Shown here in pieces: positions 34,887 to 48,379 of a stretch of 64,000 nt of DNA. A program made the translations under genes and the position numbers. The notes beneath the pieces were generated by a model, which was not told where the DNA came from, searched no databases, and saw nothing but the letters and a program-made list of their open reading frames with translations. Source of the DNA: Albula goreensis (lineage: Eukaryota; Chordata; Actinopteri; Albuliformes; Albulidae); contig CM040746.1 of assembly GCA_022829145.1 (NCBI GenBank), positions 5,231,499-5,295,498 of the forward strand, written 5' to 3'. How positions within the stretch are numbered: the first letter of the stretch is position 1; every line of letters begins with the position of its first letter.

Positions 34887-35592
34887 GCATACAGGGACAC
34901 ATTCACCCTCTCACCCTCCTCTTCAGTCTGTGCTGTTAACTCAGACACATTCACCCTCTCACCCTCCTCTTCAGTCTGTACTGTTAACTCAGACACATTC
35001 ACCCTCTCACCCTCCTCTTCAGTCTGTACTGTTAACTCAGACACATTAACCCTCTCACCCTCCTCTTCAGTCTGTGCTGTTAACTCATACACATTCACCC
35101 TCTCACCCTCCTCTTCAGTCTGTGCTGTTGACTCAGACACATTCATCCTCTCACCCTCCTCTTCAGTCTGTGCTGTTAACTCAGACACATTCACCCTCTC
35201 ACCCTCCTCTTCAGTCTGTGTTGTTAACTCATACACATTCACCCTCTCACCCTCCTCTTCAGTCTGTGCTTTTGACTCAGACACATTCACTCTCTCACCC
35301 TCGTCTTCAGTCTGTACTGTTAACTCAGACACATTCACCCTCTCACCCTCCTCTTCAGTCTGTGCTGTTAACTCATACACATTCACCCTCTCACCCTCCT
35401 CTTCAGGCTGTGCTGTTAACTCATACACATTCACCCTCTCACCCTCCTCTTCAGTCTGTGCTGTTAACTCATACACATTCACCCTCTCACCCTCCTCTTC
35501 AGTCTGTGCTGTTGACTCAGACACATTCACCCTCTCACCCTCCTCTTCAGTCTGTACTGTTTACACAGACACATTCACCCTCTCACCCTTTT
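34887..35592. repeat. 48-bp minisatellite, about 14-15 units
   Basis: The unit is ACACATTCACCCTCTCACCC, then TCCTCTTCAGTCTGTGCTGT, then TAACTCAG. The length divides by three and no frame used has a stop, so the plus strand reads as a 16-residue Ser/Thr-rich repeat and the minus strand as an acidic 16-residue repeat (ERVNVYELTAQTEEEG). There is no splice-bounded or signal-bearing start on either strand. The repetition alone explains the open frames. Confidence 0.95.
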
Positions 35593-37962
35593 CTCAGTCT
35601 CAACAGGACATCCTGAGAGGTGATATTCACCTTCTATCTCTTCCCCTTCTCCTTTTTCTGCAAGTAAATTCAACTCTCCACCTCTTCCATGAGTCAGCAC
35701 TGTACTTTAGGAAAGCAATCACCCTCTCACATACTCGCTCAGTCTCTGCTGTACTTACAGAGACACATTCATGCTGTCACTCCCTCCCTTGTCATTTACA
35801 GCACACCCGGGTGGGTATCTTTCACCCTGTAGGATAGCCAGGGGGATCATCGCTCCAATATTACTTGCTCTGCATTTCTGGCAGCCTTATCCCTCAGTCA
35901 TATCTATCCCACTCATTGGATATCAGTTATGATAATTATTACATAAACAGTGCCGTTTAGTAGGGCCAGCAGTATCCGCAACCAACTCTCAACATCTGAG
36001 GGTTGCAGCAGTGAAACATATCTTGGAATCTTGGCGCCATTTGCTGACAAATGAATGGCACACACTTAAATGAGGAATTATATTTTTCAATAACCTACAC
36101 AACAGTTCCTGACAAAGGAGTTGAAATGGGTTATTAGGAAATAAAGCACAAACACACACACACAACATGGTATCTGATGTGGCGCATGGGCATAAATGAG
36201 TGAAAGAAAAGGAGGAGGTAGTGTTTAAAGAGGTGCGGCTCTGGAAGAAGACAAAAGGTAACAGTAGCCTGCAGCTTGGTTGTTGGCAGCTCATTCATTC
36301 TCTCTCTGGGGAGGCAGACATTAAAACAAACGAGAGACAGCAACACAGGAGGGACATTAGAATGGGGAGTAGCCTTAGCCATGCAGCTAGCCAGGAAAGA
36401 GGGCATGGGTGCAAACCAGGGGAAGAGCAGATGGGTAGAGAGAGCAGTGAGGAGCTGAGTGTGGGAGCTGGGAAAGTGGAGAGGCTCAGTCCCCTACATC
36501 CTTCCGTGTTTTCCACACATCTGCCTGCTGGGACTATACTGCCCACCTCCAAGGCGCTTCTGAATTTTAACCCCAATCTATACATTCGTTTTTGTCTGAA
36601 GCTGAATGTCAATCTGAAATGCGATGTAATGTAAAGATAGCAGTGATGTACATTCCAAGAAACATGGAAGCCAGGCTGAGAAAAAATGCGTATGAAACAG
36701 CAATTTGTATCAGCTGAAGAAGGGAATGAATAGGCATTGCGGTAAAACCATAAGAAATCTCAGAAATGTCTTATGATATGGTTATGAAGGATGTTATGAA
36801 GGAACACATTTTGTAAGATAGAGTCAAAGAGACAATGGACTAGATTAAATCAAACACAGTTCACTGTGTTTGCAATTCAATCAAAATAGATTTAACCTTA
36901 CAGCACACATTTCTTCCTCTTCTGTGGGAGACAGGAAGACATGTCCTATGGGGTGTGTGATTCTCACGCTAAAATAGAATAGCATGTAGTGTTGAAGAGA
37001 CTGAAATCAGTTTTTATTGTTATTGAGTATGACCTTAAGCAGAGTAAGGCCTCCACCCAACCAAATGCACTCAGTCTCTTGAAGAGCATATGCTGCTGTA
37101 TGCTACAATTAAAAGAGCACATTTCAAAGGACAGGTTTGCAGCTCTCCAATAAAAATAGGCTATACTCAAAGAAGCATGTTCTGTAATGCAAAGTCGGGT
37201 TTGAATGAATTGTATGTGCCCTCAAAGACAATTGGTGTGTTTGTTTGGGTCCCACCTAAGTGAGTTTGATTGAATCTCACCCAACATGTTGGAAGAAGGC
37301 CTCAAACCGAGCCTAGGGGTGCAAATGAAGAGAGAGGGGTATTGAGTAGAGGGAGACAGAGAAGTGACTTTCTTTGTTGATTTCCAAAACGCTTTTAATT
37401 CAATCTGGCACGCTGGTTTAATGTATAAACCGTTAGAAAGTGGTGTATGGGTGAAACCTATGATGTAATTAAATCAAAACTAAATTAAATCAAAGAGAGA
37501 GAGATGGGTAATGAGCAGAGAATGAGAAGCTCCTCTACCTGACTCCAATCAGCTGTCATAATTTTGTGATCTACTTTCCCCCAAAGAAGAATTATGCTCG
37601 CTCATATTCAGGTGCTTACAGTATTTTTACAGCTTTTTATTCAAGCAGTCATTTATCATGCTATGATAATATGCTCTTGTCAGCTATGAGGTTTCTAGAG
37701 TGGCAGTTTGCTTGAAGAGTTGACTATGACGTATTAGATAACAGGAAGCTGCAGCACTGAAGTGAGACTCAATCCTGCTGTATTTTATCTCTTAGTATGT
37801 AAATTGAAAACTCCAGTAAAGTGTGAGTGTAAAAGAATTTCTAAAAGAACTGCCGTGAAAGACAGAGCCCATGATTTTTAAGCAGGTGTGGATGTTAACG
37901 CACAGCGTATAAAAATGTGATGCACGGGCGTTGTTGGCAGTTCAGGTTCCTTCCTGCCATAC

Positions 37963-38470
37963 ACATAATCTCAGGTGAGGTTAATTATGGACAGACAGTC
38001 ACATAATCTCAGGTGAGGTTAATTATGGACAGACAGTCACATAATCTCAGGTGAGGTTAATTATGGACAGACAGTCACATAATCTCAGGTGAGGTTAATT
38101 ATGGACAGACAGTCACATAATCTCAGGTGAGGTTAATTATGGACAGACAGACACATAATCTCAGGTGAGGTTAATTATGGACAGGCAGTCACATAATCTC
38201 AGGTGAGGTTAATTATGGACAGACAGACACATAATCTCAGGTGAGGTTAATTATGGACAGACAGACACATAATCTCAGGTGAGGTTAATTACGGACCAAC
38301 GGACACATAATCTCAGGTGAGGTTAATTACGGACAGATGGACACATAATCTCAGGTGAGGTTAATTATGGACAGGCAGACACACTGTTTCAGATGAGGTT
38401 AATTACGGATCGGCGGACACGTAATCTCAGATGAGGTTAATTACGGACAGGCAGACGCATAATCTCAGGT
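37963..38470. repeat. 38-bp minisatellite with a splice-donor-like motif in each unit (about 13 units)
   Basis: The unit is CACATAATCTCAGGTGAGGT, then TAATTATGGACAGACAGT. Units are nearly identical at the left and diverge to the right (TTACGGACCAAC, TTACGGATCGGC). Each unit contains CTCAGGTGAGG, close to the vertebrate 5' splice consensus CAG|GTRAGT, on the strand of dlg3 transcription. Confidence 0.95.
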
Positions 38471-39319
38471 GAGGGAGGGGAAAAAGAAGCGGACTGAGTG
38501 AAAAAGGGGATTTTGAGTTGATCTCAGAGAGATGCACTGATGACACTGTCCTAGTATTAGCCTCTCCCCTCATGAAAGAGCAATCTCCCCCCAGGCTCCA
38601 ATCTGTCTTTGTGTGCTCTCCAGCTCTGTGCCACAAGATTAGCCTCAAATATTAATTGGCTTTTATGTTATTTATGACGTGCAAGATATTAAACATTTCC
38701 AACATTTTCTCCCCCAAGTCCCTCAAAGCTTGTTTTAAGTTTTCCCTTTTTCTGTTTGGCTGATCTTTCTGTTGATGTTGCATGATTTTGATGATTCTCT
38801 TGGATATTCATCTGGCAATGAAGATTCATGCAGAGTAAGTAACTGAGAACTCATTTTAGGCATTGTACTTTGAGTAGTGAGCTGCTGATTCCTCAGACCC
38901 AATGCCCTGGAAGCAGCATAGCATTTCTGTCCATTTGGTGATGCTCTGCTGATTGCGCTAATTAAAAGACTGCATTACAGTTTTTCTTGATCGCTTACAC
39001 ACTTCCTGGGCCTATTAACTAAACATCCCAAATCATAATGCCATCTTTCAAAAGACAGACCCATTTCCCAAAACACTATTCCCATTTTCACATATGATCC
39101 AGATTTGTTGAACTTTTTGTTAAAAATCTCTTCATTTATCACTGGCTACACAATGTGCTCATTTAGAAAGCACTGGCATTCAATATCTCTAAAACTAGTC
39201 ATCACAACTCAAACCCAATTAACACACAATTCCCCACACGGAAACACTAAAAGTGAAATTTGTTCACACACTACTCAGAAAGGGCCATTGGTCATTTCAC
39301 ATGTTTTGGGTCCAGAAAG

Positions 39320-39790
39320 ACCTGAAGGTAGATGAGGAGGACACATGAGAGGTGGAGGAGGAGGAGGAGGAGGAAGAGGGAGTCAAAGGGCAAAGATGGA
39401 ACTCTAGATGACCATGTCTTTGTTTATGGGATGTCATTGAGGGAAACTGGGCATAGAGTGAATCTGAGCCACTTCCCAGTAGCCTCTATAATCTGGACCT
39501 TCAGTGGTCTGTGAGATCATGTATATGGACTAGACCACAGGGAGCCTGCACAACCAGAGAACCCACTCTATGTTGTCATTTGGGACAATGTCAGTTTCCA
39601 CCGGGCTGCTCTGGTTCATGACTGGTTCAGTGATAACCCAAGTTTCAGCAGCATCTTTTTGCCGGCATATTCTCCCTTCCTAAACCCCATCGAGAGGGTT
39701 TTTTGGCATGGCGGTAGAAGATCTATAAACGAGACCTGTAAATCCATGTTCACCTCCTCCAAGTCATGGTGGAGGCTTGTGTAGATATTA
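39320..39790 (+). pseudogene. Decayed DDE transposase (DD35E-like spacing)
   Basis: The best preserved part runs from 39566: LYVVIWDNVSFHRAALVHDW, then FSDNPSFSSIFLPAYSPFLN, then PIE. This is the second half of a DDE_3-type catalytic domain. The Asp of IWDN is at 39584-39586 and the Glu of NPIE at 39692-39694, with 35 residues between. Just after the Glu the frame shifts and a TAG interrupts the AWR.KIYKRDL segment, near 39705-39735. Upstream, ETGHRVNLSHFPVA at about 39440-39485 is in another frame. The gene is disrupted, and the first catalytic Asp was not identified. Confidence 0.85.
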
Positions 39791-40032
39791 CGGTTGAGGC
39801 TTGCCAGGGGTGGTTAAGGCATACAACGGTTTTTTCCCCTGCTGCGTGCCTGCTCTTATTGATGAGAATCTCTGACCAGAGACAGGATGCTGAAGTAGAA
39901 TAGATATAATTTCTTTATGTACAAACTGTTCTTTTTCATTAGTTTATGATGGTAGATGTGGAGATAAATTTACTGTATTCTGTGTTCTTTATTAGCATAT
40001 TTTTATAGTACATTTACTTTTTTCACTCAGTT

Positions 40033-40110
40033 TCAGTTACATTACATTACATTATAGGCATTTTGCAAATGGTCTTATCCGGAGCAGCTTACAACTTATG
40101 TTTGGTGAAC
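40033..40110. mobile_element. Fragment of a widespread fish repeat nested in the DDE element
   Basis: ATTACATTACATTACATTAT then AGGCATTTTGCAAATGGTCT then TATCCGGAGCAGCTTACAAC resembles the common teleost motif ending in GGCATTTAGCAGACGC-like sequence and CTTATCC..AGCGACTTACA. It is recalled from general familiarity with fish repeats, so the family is not named. It appears to interrupt the transposon body downstream of the transposase. Confidence 0.5.
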
Positions 40111-40535
40111 TACAGTACATTGAGGGATTAAACACTTAGAAAATGTATACACCTTTTGTTTCTTTATATTGGGTTCATCATATAATGAGGTTTTTCTGGG
40201 GGGAAAAACCATAAGCGCCATTATTCATTGCAGTAACAGGTGTTTGAATTGATGTGTAATGACCATTTTGAAGTGTATGTGTATTTGATGGCTTTTGTGT
40301 GATGTCTGAAGGCAAAATGTGGTTTAGAAGTAAGATTATATGGTTTTGATTGGACAGTTTGATTTTGACATGGATGTTTGACATTTGTGGAGATGAGTGT
40401 GCAGTTTTGCATTTGTGTTTAGAGATTTGAGAAATGGAGCATAATTTCAAGGAATGTGTCTCAGTGATCAAGAAAAACTGTAAATTTAGTAGCAAAGAAG
40501 AAATATAATTTCTGTAGAATTGAATTTCATTGTAT

Positions 40536-40560
40536 AATAATAATAACAATAACAATAATG
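40536..40560. repeat. (AAT/AAC)n microsatellite
   Basis: ATAATAATAACAATAACAAT run directly after the transposon right end. Confidence 0.8.
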
Positions 40561-40609
40561 AATTTGTGTATAGTTTTTCATGATCTGAAGGCATTTCACA
40601 GTAAAAGCT

Positions 40610-41345
40610 GTGCAGCTAAACACCACACTTCAGCTAAACACTCACACATACACACCACACTACCGCTAAACACATACACACAACAAACTGCTGCTCAATA
40701 CACACACATACACACCACACTACAGCTAAACACATACACACAATACACTGCTGCTAAACACACACACACAAATACACACCACACTACAGCTAAACACATA
40801 CAACACACTGCTGCTAAACACACACAAATACACACCACACTACAGCTAAACACATACACACAACACACTGCTGCTAAACACACACAAATACACACCACAC
40901 TACAGCTAAACACATACACACAACACACTGCTGCTAAACACACACATACACCACACCAGCTAAACACACACACCGCAGTTCAGCTAAACACACAAATACA
41001 CACACACAAGCCACTGCAGCTAAACACCCACACACACACACCATACCTCACTGTAGCTAAACAGACATACACACACACACATGCATGCACACACCACACT
41101 GTAGCTAAACACACACATACCACACTGCAGCTAAACACGCACACACAAACACACACACACCACTGCAACTAAACGCACACACCACACTGCAGCTAAACAC
41201 ACACACACCACACTTTAGCAAAACACACATACACACCACACTGCAGCTGAACACACAAACACACACACACACCACACTGTAGCTTAAAAGACACACACAT
41301 CCCACACCGTAGCTAAACATACACACTCACACCACACACACTCAC
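40610..41345. repeat. CA-rich tandem array with GCTAAACACA core
   Basis: Units of variable length alternate CTGCTAAACACACACA and ACACCACACTACAGCTAAACAC; the best ordered part (40790-40950) has a period of about 60 bp. It reads as a His/Thr-rich open frame on the plus strand and a Cys/Val-rich one on the minus strand, both by composition. Confidence 0.9.
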
Positions 41346-44248
41346 ATTACATTGCCACTGCGGCTAAGGTGGGAAGGCAGAACCTACTACCAAAAGTTTT
41401 AAAAATAAGAGAGACTTGAGGGACAGCTGAGAAAAAAAGAGTGAAATGTGAAAGCAAGGTGTCTGTCAAATGGATATGACCTGTGGCCTGTCTGGTACTG
41501 GCAAAAAGAGAGAGTGGAGTTTGAGATGGAAGCAGTTTAAGAGGGCAGAATCGAGGTCAGAGTCCTGTTGTCAGCGCTCATAAGGGGCTCCATAAGAGCA
41601 GATTTTCTGTATACTGCATGTTTTTCTGATTAACTTGCTCTGTTGTTGGGCCTACATTTGTCTTTATTGTTATTTATGCAAATTTGTCTGGATGTATGCC
41701 ATAAATCCACAGCAGTTTACAAAATGGTTGCTTTAAGGAGGTGTAGCACTGTAACTGCTGTTCTCACACGATTGCAAAATGTATCTGCTCATTCATCATA
41801 TTACGTTATATTTGTTTGTCTGCATGTGTAAGAGAGACAGAGACAGAGGGAGGTGGAGAGAGACAAATAGGTGGAGAGAAGGTGCTCTATGTGTGTGTTG
41901 GGGGGAGGGTTATATGTATGCACACTTGTGAGAGAGAGAGAGAGAGAGAGAGACGTAGGTGTAGCTATTGTCCGCAGCAGTTTTTTAATGCTGGCCCCAC
42001 TGGATGTGACAGCATAAAGGGCAGGTATTAGCAGGTATCTTCAGCTCTGTCCCTGATCGGGATCAAAGAATCGTCCTCACCTGAAACCCAGAGAAAATTC
42101 ATCATATCAAGGAGGTTTTATCGCTGAGCCCCATCACTAGAATGAGTAAGGACAGAAATGGGCAAAATGGTACTCTGAGGTGGCAGAGGGAGATGGAATC
42201 TGTGGACTAAATTCAATCAAACACACGTAGCCTCTTTAAGGTCATAAAAATTCAATCAGAACAGACTTCTGTCCTATAACGGTAGATTTTATTCTGTTTC
42301 AAAATGAAAAGAAAACATTCCAAAAGACACAAAGGCTTGTCTCCAATAAAATGTAGACATGCTCAAAGAAAATTATGTTGTAATTGAAATTTTATTTTTT
42401 ACAATTGTGTGTGCTGTTGACTGACTGCTAGTGCTTCATTGACTGAAGCCTGTGTGTTTTTTTGGTCCTCTGTGATGAATGAAAATAATGATTGAAGGTA
42501 ACCGTAGGATGTGATGTTGAGTTGATTATTGCTGACAGTGAGATATTTTACATGCTGTTACAGAATCGTAGCGACCGTAAAGGCCGTCCCTTGGACTCAC
42601 TGCACTGCCAGTGTTTGGACTTTAGGAGAATTCACACTGTAGAACCCTGTGCTGTTTCATTACACAGAAACACACAGATGATGCAGCACAAATGGTGCCT
42701 CTGTCGGAATGAGAGAATGCTAGCAGCTTTAGTAACTTCAGACTGCGGTTTATTTGATCAGTCAGTAGTTGGGATTTTGTGTGTCATTAGTGCTCATTGC
42801 TTTATCTCTTCATTGCTGACTCTCTCTGTCTGTCTCTCTACACATAACACAGTAGTGCATCACACGGTAAATGTATGTACATGCCTGGCCAGCATTGCAG
42901 TGAAAGGCTGGTGTCAGAGCACATCCAGCCCAACATGGATGTTTGAGGTGCAGACTCTCAGTCCGTCTGCTGATTGTGTGGTCACATGACCACTGGAGTG
43001 GAGGAAGAGGGAAACTCGGATCTCTGTGAATGATTATTTCACTCTGGGGACACACAGGAGAGTAATTTAACCATGCAGGGTGGGGGAAGGGGGGTGGATA
43101 CACACTGGGATAGAGTACACACACACAAATACACACACTCACACACATCCTCCCCGACAGTTATCTCTCCTGACATTAAAAGGCCAGACTGGCATACAGT
43201 GATGATGTCATTCTCAACACCGTGTCTGTGCAGCAGGGGGTTGGGGGTGAAATGAAAGGAAATGAAAACACACTTTCAATTGCCACTATAAGTGTAGTTC
43301 CTGTTAACTTAAGTTTTTTCCACAGACAGATTTCTGAAGGTACAGTAGATGATAAAATGCTACTATGCTTCTCTGGGTGAACGCAGTCGATAGTGAACAT
43401 ATGTTTACTATGACAAAAAAGTGGATCTTTTCTGAAACACATTTGGCATGTTGTAGATATGTGCCATAATCTGACAAGTATTAATGTGAGTTTTTTTTTA
43501 ACTGTCAGATATTTTGTCTTTGGTTTCCCTTGGATGTCATACATGTCCATTTCTTACCTCCCGATATCCCTGTGACACATAGTGCAGCTGGACTGCGTGA
43601 CAGAGACTGGGCTTTATTGAGAAGTGTTCCCATATCAGAATGAAGACAGCTCTATGTATTACATTACAGGCAGACATGTCAAGAGTGCAAATACACATCA
43701 GGTGTATATTTCCAGTCAGGAAATATAAGGACCAAGAGAGATGTGTATTGGAACTTTATGCTGATTTCAACTCCTGTGGAGGATCAACAGTACATAGATT
43801 CAGTTTTGATCGCTTCACTCCATTTGGACAGTGTTGGATTCCATAGAAATGAAAATGGTTTTTATTTTGATAGCATCTAGGGTTTCAGTGTGTGGAACTG
43901 GAGCCTCTTTCATCAATACCACACATGTCACAAGATACTCTTAGCAGATCCCAGTTCTTCTTTTCTACTGATTTAAAGAAATCAGCATTTCAGTGCAGGT
44001 CCACACATACAGAACTATCATAAGACATGAGTATAGAGCCACACATGCATAAATGTGAGAAACTGAGAATGCAAGGCCTTGTTCCAGAAGGGTGACGTAA
44101 TCAAGAGAGAGAAAAAAATCTCTAATTTTCACAGTATGAAAGTGTGAGTCACAGCAGAGTCCCATATCACTGCAGAAGCAAAGCTGCTTCTCTGGAGCAC
44201 TGGGAAGAGAAAATGGAAATCAGAACCACACTGTCATATTCAGAGGTC

Positions 44249-46049
44249 CAGGGTCATTACAGTGTCATACTGTCGTGCAGTAGGGTCATTACAGTGTCAT
44301 ACTGTAGTAGGGTCAGTGTCATACTGTAGTGCAGTAGGGTCATAACAGTGTCATGCTGTAATGCAGTAGGGTCATTACAGTGTCATACTGTAGTGCAGTA
44401 GGGTCATAACAGTGTCATACTGTAATGCAGTAGGGTCATTACAGTGTCATGCTGTAATGCAGTAGGGTCATTACAGTGTCATACTGTCGTGCAGTAGGGT
44501 CATAACAGTGTCATACAGTGTCATACTGTCATACTGTAATGCAGTAGGGTCATAACAGTGTCATACTGTAATGCAGTAGGGTCATTACAGTGTCATACTG
44601 TAGTGCAGTAGGGTCATTACAGTGTCATACTGTAGTGCAGTAGGGTCATTACAGTGTCATACTGTAATGCAGTAGGGTCATTACAGTGTCATACTGTCGT
44701 GCAGTAGGGTCATTACAGTGTCATACTGTAGTGCAGTAGGGTCATAACAGTGTCATACTGTAATGCAGTAGGGTCATTACAGTGTCATACTGTAGTGCAG
44801 TAGGGTCATTACAGTGTCATACTGTAGTGCAGTAGGGTCATTACAGTGTCATACTGTAGTGCAGTAGGGTCATAACAGTGTCATACTGTAGTGCAGTAGG
44901 GTCATTACAGTGTCATACTGTAGTGCAGTAGGGTCATTACAGTGTCATATTGTAGTGCAGTAGGGTCATAACAGTGTCATACTGTAGTGCAGTAGGGTCA
45001 TAACAGTGTCATACTGTAGTGCAGTAGGGTCATTACAGTGTCATACTGTAGTGCAGTAGGGTCATTACAGTGTCATACTGTCGTGCAGTAGGGTCATTAC
45101 AGTGTCATACTGTAATGCAGTAGGGTCATAACAGTGTCATACTGTAGTGCAGTAGGGTCATAACAGTGTCATACTGTCGTGCAGTAGGGTCATAACAGTG
45201 TCATACTGTCGTGCAGTAGGGTCATTACAGTGTCATATTGTAATGCAGTAGGGTCATTACAGTGTCATATTGTAGTGCAGTAGGGTCATAACAGTGTCAT
45301 ACTGTAGTGCAGTAGGGTCATTACAGTGTCATACTGTCGTGCAGTAGGGTCATTACAGTGTCATACTGTAGTGCAGTAGGGTCATTACAGTGTCATACTG
45401 TAATGCAGTAGGGTCATAACAGTGTCATACTGTAGTGCAGTAGGGTCATAACAGTGTCATACTGTCGTGCAGTAGGGTCATAACAGTGTCATACTGTAAT
45501 GTAGTAGGGTCATTACAGTGTCATACTGTAATGCAGTAGAGACATTACAGTGCTGTACTGTAATGCAGTAGGGTCATTACAGTGTCATACTGTAGTGCAG
45601 TAGGGTCATAACAGTGTCATACTGTAGTGCAGTAGGGTCATAACAGTGTCATACTGTAGTGCAGTAGGGTCATAACAGTGTCATACTGTCGTGCAGTAGG
45701 GTCATAACAGTGTCATACTGTAATGTAGGAGGGTCATTACAGTGTCATACTGTAATGTAGGAGGGTCATTACAGTGTCATACTGTAATGCAGTAGAGACA
45801 TTACAGTGCTGTACTGTAATGCAGTAGGGTCATTACAGTGTCATACTGTAGTGCAGTAGGGTCATAACAGTGTCATACTGTAATGCAGTAGGGTCATAAC
45901 AGTGTCATACTGTAGTGCAGTAGGGTCATTACAGTGTCATATTGTAATGCAGTAGGGTCATTACAGTGTCATACTGTAGTGCAGTAGGGTCATTACAGTG
46001 TCATACTGTAATGTAGTAGGGTCATTACAGTGCCATATTGTAATGTAAC
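44249..46049. repeat. 32-bp minisatellite with hairpin-forming unit (about 56 copies)
   Basis: The unit is CATTACAGTGTCATACTGTA then GTGCAGTAGGGT. Variants exchange TAGTGCAG, TAATGCAG and TCGTGCAG, or CATTACAG and CATAACAG. Every unit contains TACAGT or AACAGT, then GTCAT, then ACTGTA, giving a 5-7-bp stem with a 5-nt loop. A marked block (AGTAGAGACATTACAGTGCTG) recurs about 255 bp apart near 45537 and 45793, or eight units, showing block duplication within the array. No frame remains open. Confidence 0.95.
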
Positions 46050-46249
46050 AAGGAAAAGGCTCAGTGAAACAATGACATCTCTGTAAGAACAAGGTGCTCA
46101 TGTTGTTTTTGGGAGGATACCAAAAGTTATGAATTTAATCAGATTTTCTCACACCAAATGGTAATTTGATAATGTGTTCACAATGTTATGTAAATGTTCA
46201 AAGCAAATGGCCAGAAAACTGATCAGAATTTTCCGTTTATGTGTGCCAG

Positions 46250-46380
46250 TGAGTGTATGTGAGTGTGTGTGTGCGTGCATGTGTGTGTCTGTCTGTGTAT
46301 GTATGTCTGTGTGTGTGTGTGTGTCTGTGTGTGTGTCCACCCATGTATGTATGTGTATGTCTGCATGCACACATGTGTGT
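46250..46380. repeat. TG-rich microsatellite
   Basis: TGTGTGTCTGTCTG-type runs, followed from about 46435 by a pyrimidine-rich stretch (CTCCCTCCCTCCCTCC near 46505-46535). Confidence 0.85.
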
Positions 46381-47134
46381 TGTTCTAAGCATTAGGTATT
46401 ATAGCTTGTGCAGTGGATGCTGTGTCACCAGTCCTGCCACTCCTCTCATCTCTCCCTGCTCTGCTGCCAAACCCTCCCTCTCCTGCCCACTCTACAGCTC
46501 TCCCACTCCCTCCCTCCCTCCCTCCTCCCTCCCTCGCTCACTCTCTCTCTCTATCTCTCTTCATCTGTCATCCTGCTCTGTCGCTCTGTTCCTTTGCCTT
46601 CTACTCCTCCAATACTCTTCTCCTCACCGCCCATCCCCCTCCCCTGGCTCAGCACCACACACACATTCTCCTGCTGCAAATGGACAGTCTGTCCCCTGGC
46701 GTTTCTGGGGACCTGAGCGCTAGCTTTCGCTCCTCTGAAATAGTGGACATCAGAATGTGTCTTATTTGCATCATAATATATTAACTACACAGATATTAAC
46801 AATGAGGGGTTCTGCCCTTCAACTTATCACAGTCACATTGTCCTCAGTACTTGTGTTGCTTCAGTAATGTGGAAGGCAGTTGGGTGATGAATTGTGTTGT
46901 TTATTCTGTGTATCTCCTCTATTTGAACCAGCATGGAGCTGATGTGTATGGAGTGTGAGAGTTGAGCTCAGTTTGTTCTCCCAAGCGAGGGCAGCATCAT
47001 AACATTAACAATATAATCTCATTATGTTTGGCAATCTGGTGGTCTGCTGAAAACAGTGAGACTCGCCCCTGCATCAAATTGTAGGTGGCTTAAGCATCAA
47101 TTGTAATCGCACCACAAGTAATCTTTTTCTCTCT

Positions 47135-47215
47135 TTATCTCTCTCTGTCTCTGTCTCTCTCTCTCTCACTCTCTCTCACACACACACATAGACACACTCA
47201 CACACACACACACAC
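47135..47215. repeat. CT then CA microsatellite
   Basis: TCTCTCTGTCTCTGTC followed by ACACACACAC. Confidence 0.85.
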
Positions 47216-48379
47216 CCATAGACACACATACTCATTCCTGACTGCACAGGAAGCCAAAATACTTCATAAAACAAGGGAACCATTGCACACCATCGTGAAA
47301 TAGCAATTTTCCCATTTACAGTAATCTGCTTTAATTCATTGTAAGGATATGAATGCATTAATTTTTTGATGAGCACAGTATTTGTGTGGTTCATATTAGT
47401 CTACATTCAGTGGAAGAAGGTGTGTTGCCCAGTTTATGAGAGGATATGACAAATGCTCATTTTTACTTTAATTCAGAAGCCCAAACACTGCAGAATGCTT
47501 GAAGAGAAGTATTTTATTTGGGGATTAGGGAGGCTTCAACGTGTGTGCACTCAGTACAAAAACACTGGAAGCAGTCTTCATACAGTTAGATGGATTATTG
47601 TATCGTATATTCAAAGAATCCAAAAAATTGTGAGTTTATAGGAACAAAAGAGCGGTTGCCTAGCTGAGTTTTCCTCCACCCATGTGTAGAGACAGGGCGT
47701 TTGCTATGAACGATGGATTCACTTGGCATCTCTCTCTACGCAAGCTGTTTAAATTGCGCTTATGATGTCGGCCATTAACTGGATTGTGCAGCAGTCCACA
47801 GAGATCATGCTTAAATCAGGCTCAGCGTGGCCCTTGGGTGAACCATATGTTGAGACTGTCCTGTCCAAGTCATTGCACTGTGGGTCGTACTGTTCCTAAC
47901 TAGCACAACGCATTATTGCTGCCTCTCACCAAAGCTGCAGGCTGTGATTCATCTGGGGTTGCAAAGTGAAGCTACGTCAATGTTTCTACAACATTTATCA
48001 CCACACCTTTAATGCTGCATTTTAGATGGGTCCAGATCTCGTGTCTACAGAGAGAAATGTTTTGAGGAAGTATTTGTTACCTGAAGAAATAATAAGAATT
48101 CAAATACCCACAGAACATAATTTGGCTTGTTGGGCATATTATAGGGTATTTACTAGTAAAACATCTACACAGGGTGGGTGCTGGCTGTAAAATAAAGAGT
48201 ACCCTGAGATGAGTAGAATGTTGTGTGGTATCTGTGTGTGTATGTTAGATTAACAGAATGTTGTGGGGTATGTGTGTGTGTATGGATAGGACTGGCATTT
48301 GTGGTGTGTGCTGTGCGGCCAGGTCTTTCAGTATAGGTGGTGATTTATGTCACTGACATCAGGAGGTACCACCACCCAA

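Larger units (their letters stand above)
38976..40482 (+). mobile_element. DDE transposon of the IS630-Tc1-mariner superfamily with intact inverted repeats
   Basis: The left end reads TACAGTTTTTCTTGATCGCT from 38976. The right end (40464-40482) is the reverse complement, GTGATCAAGAAAAACTGTA. The outer 17 bases match exactly, with TA at both borders as expected for a TA target. The 1.5-kb body holds a plus-strand transposase remnant and a nested repeat. Inverted repeats and spacing define the element well, but its coding capacity is broken. Confidence 0.92.

Noticed and set aside
34829-35837. 327-codon plus and 233-codon minus frames with 16-residue repeats
   Set aside because: Produced by the 48-bp minisatellite; no signal peptide or splice context on either strand.
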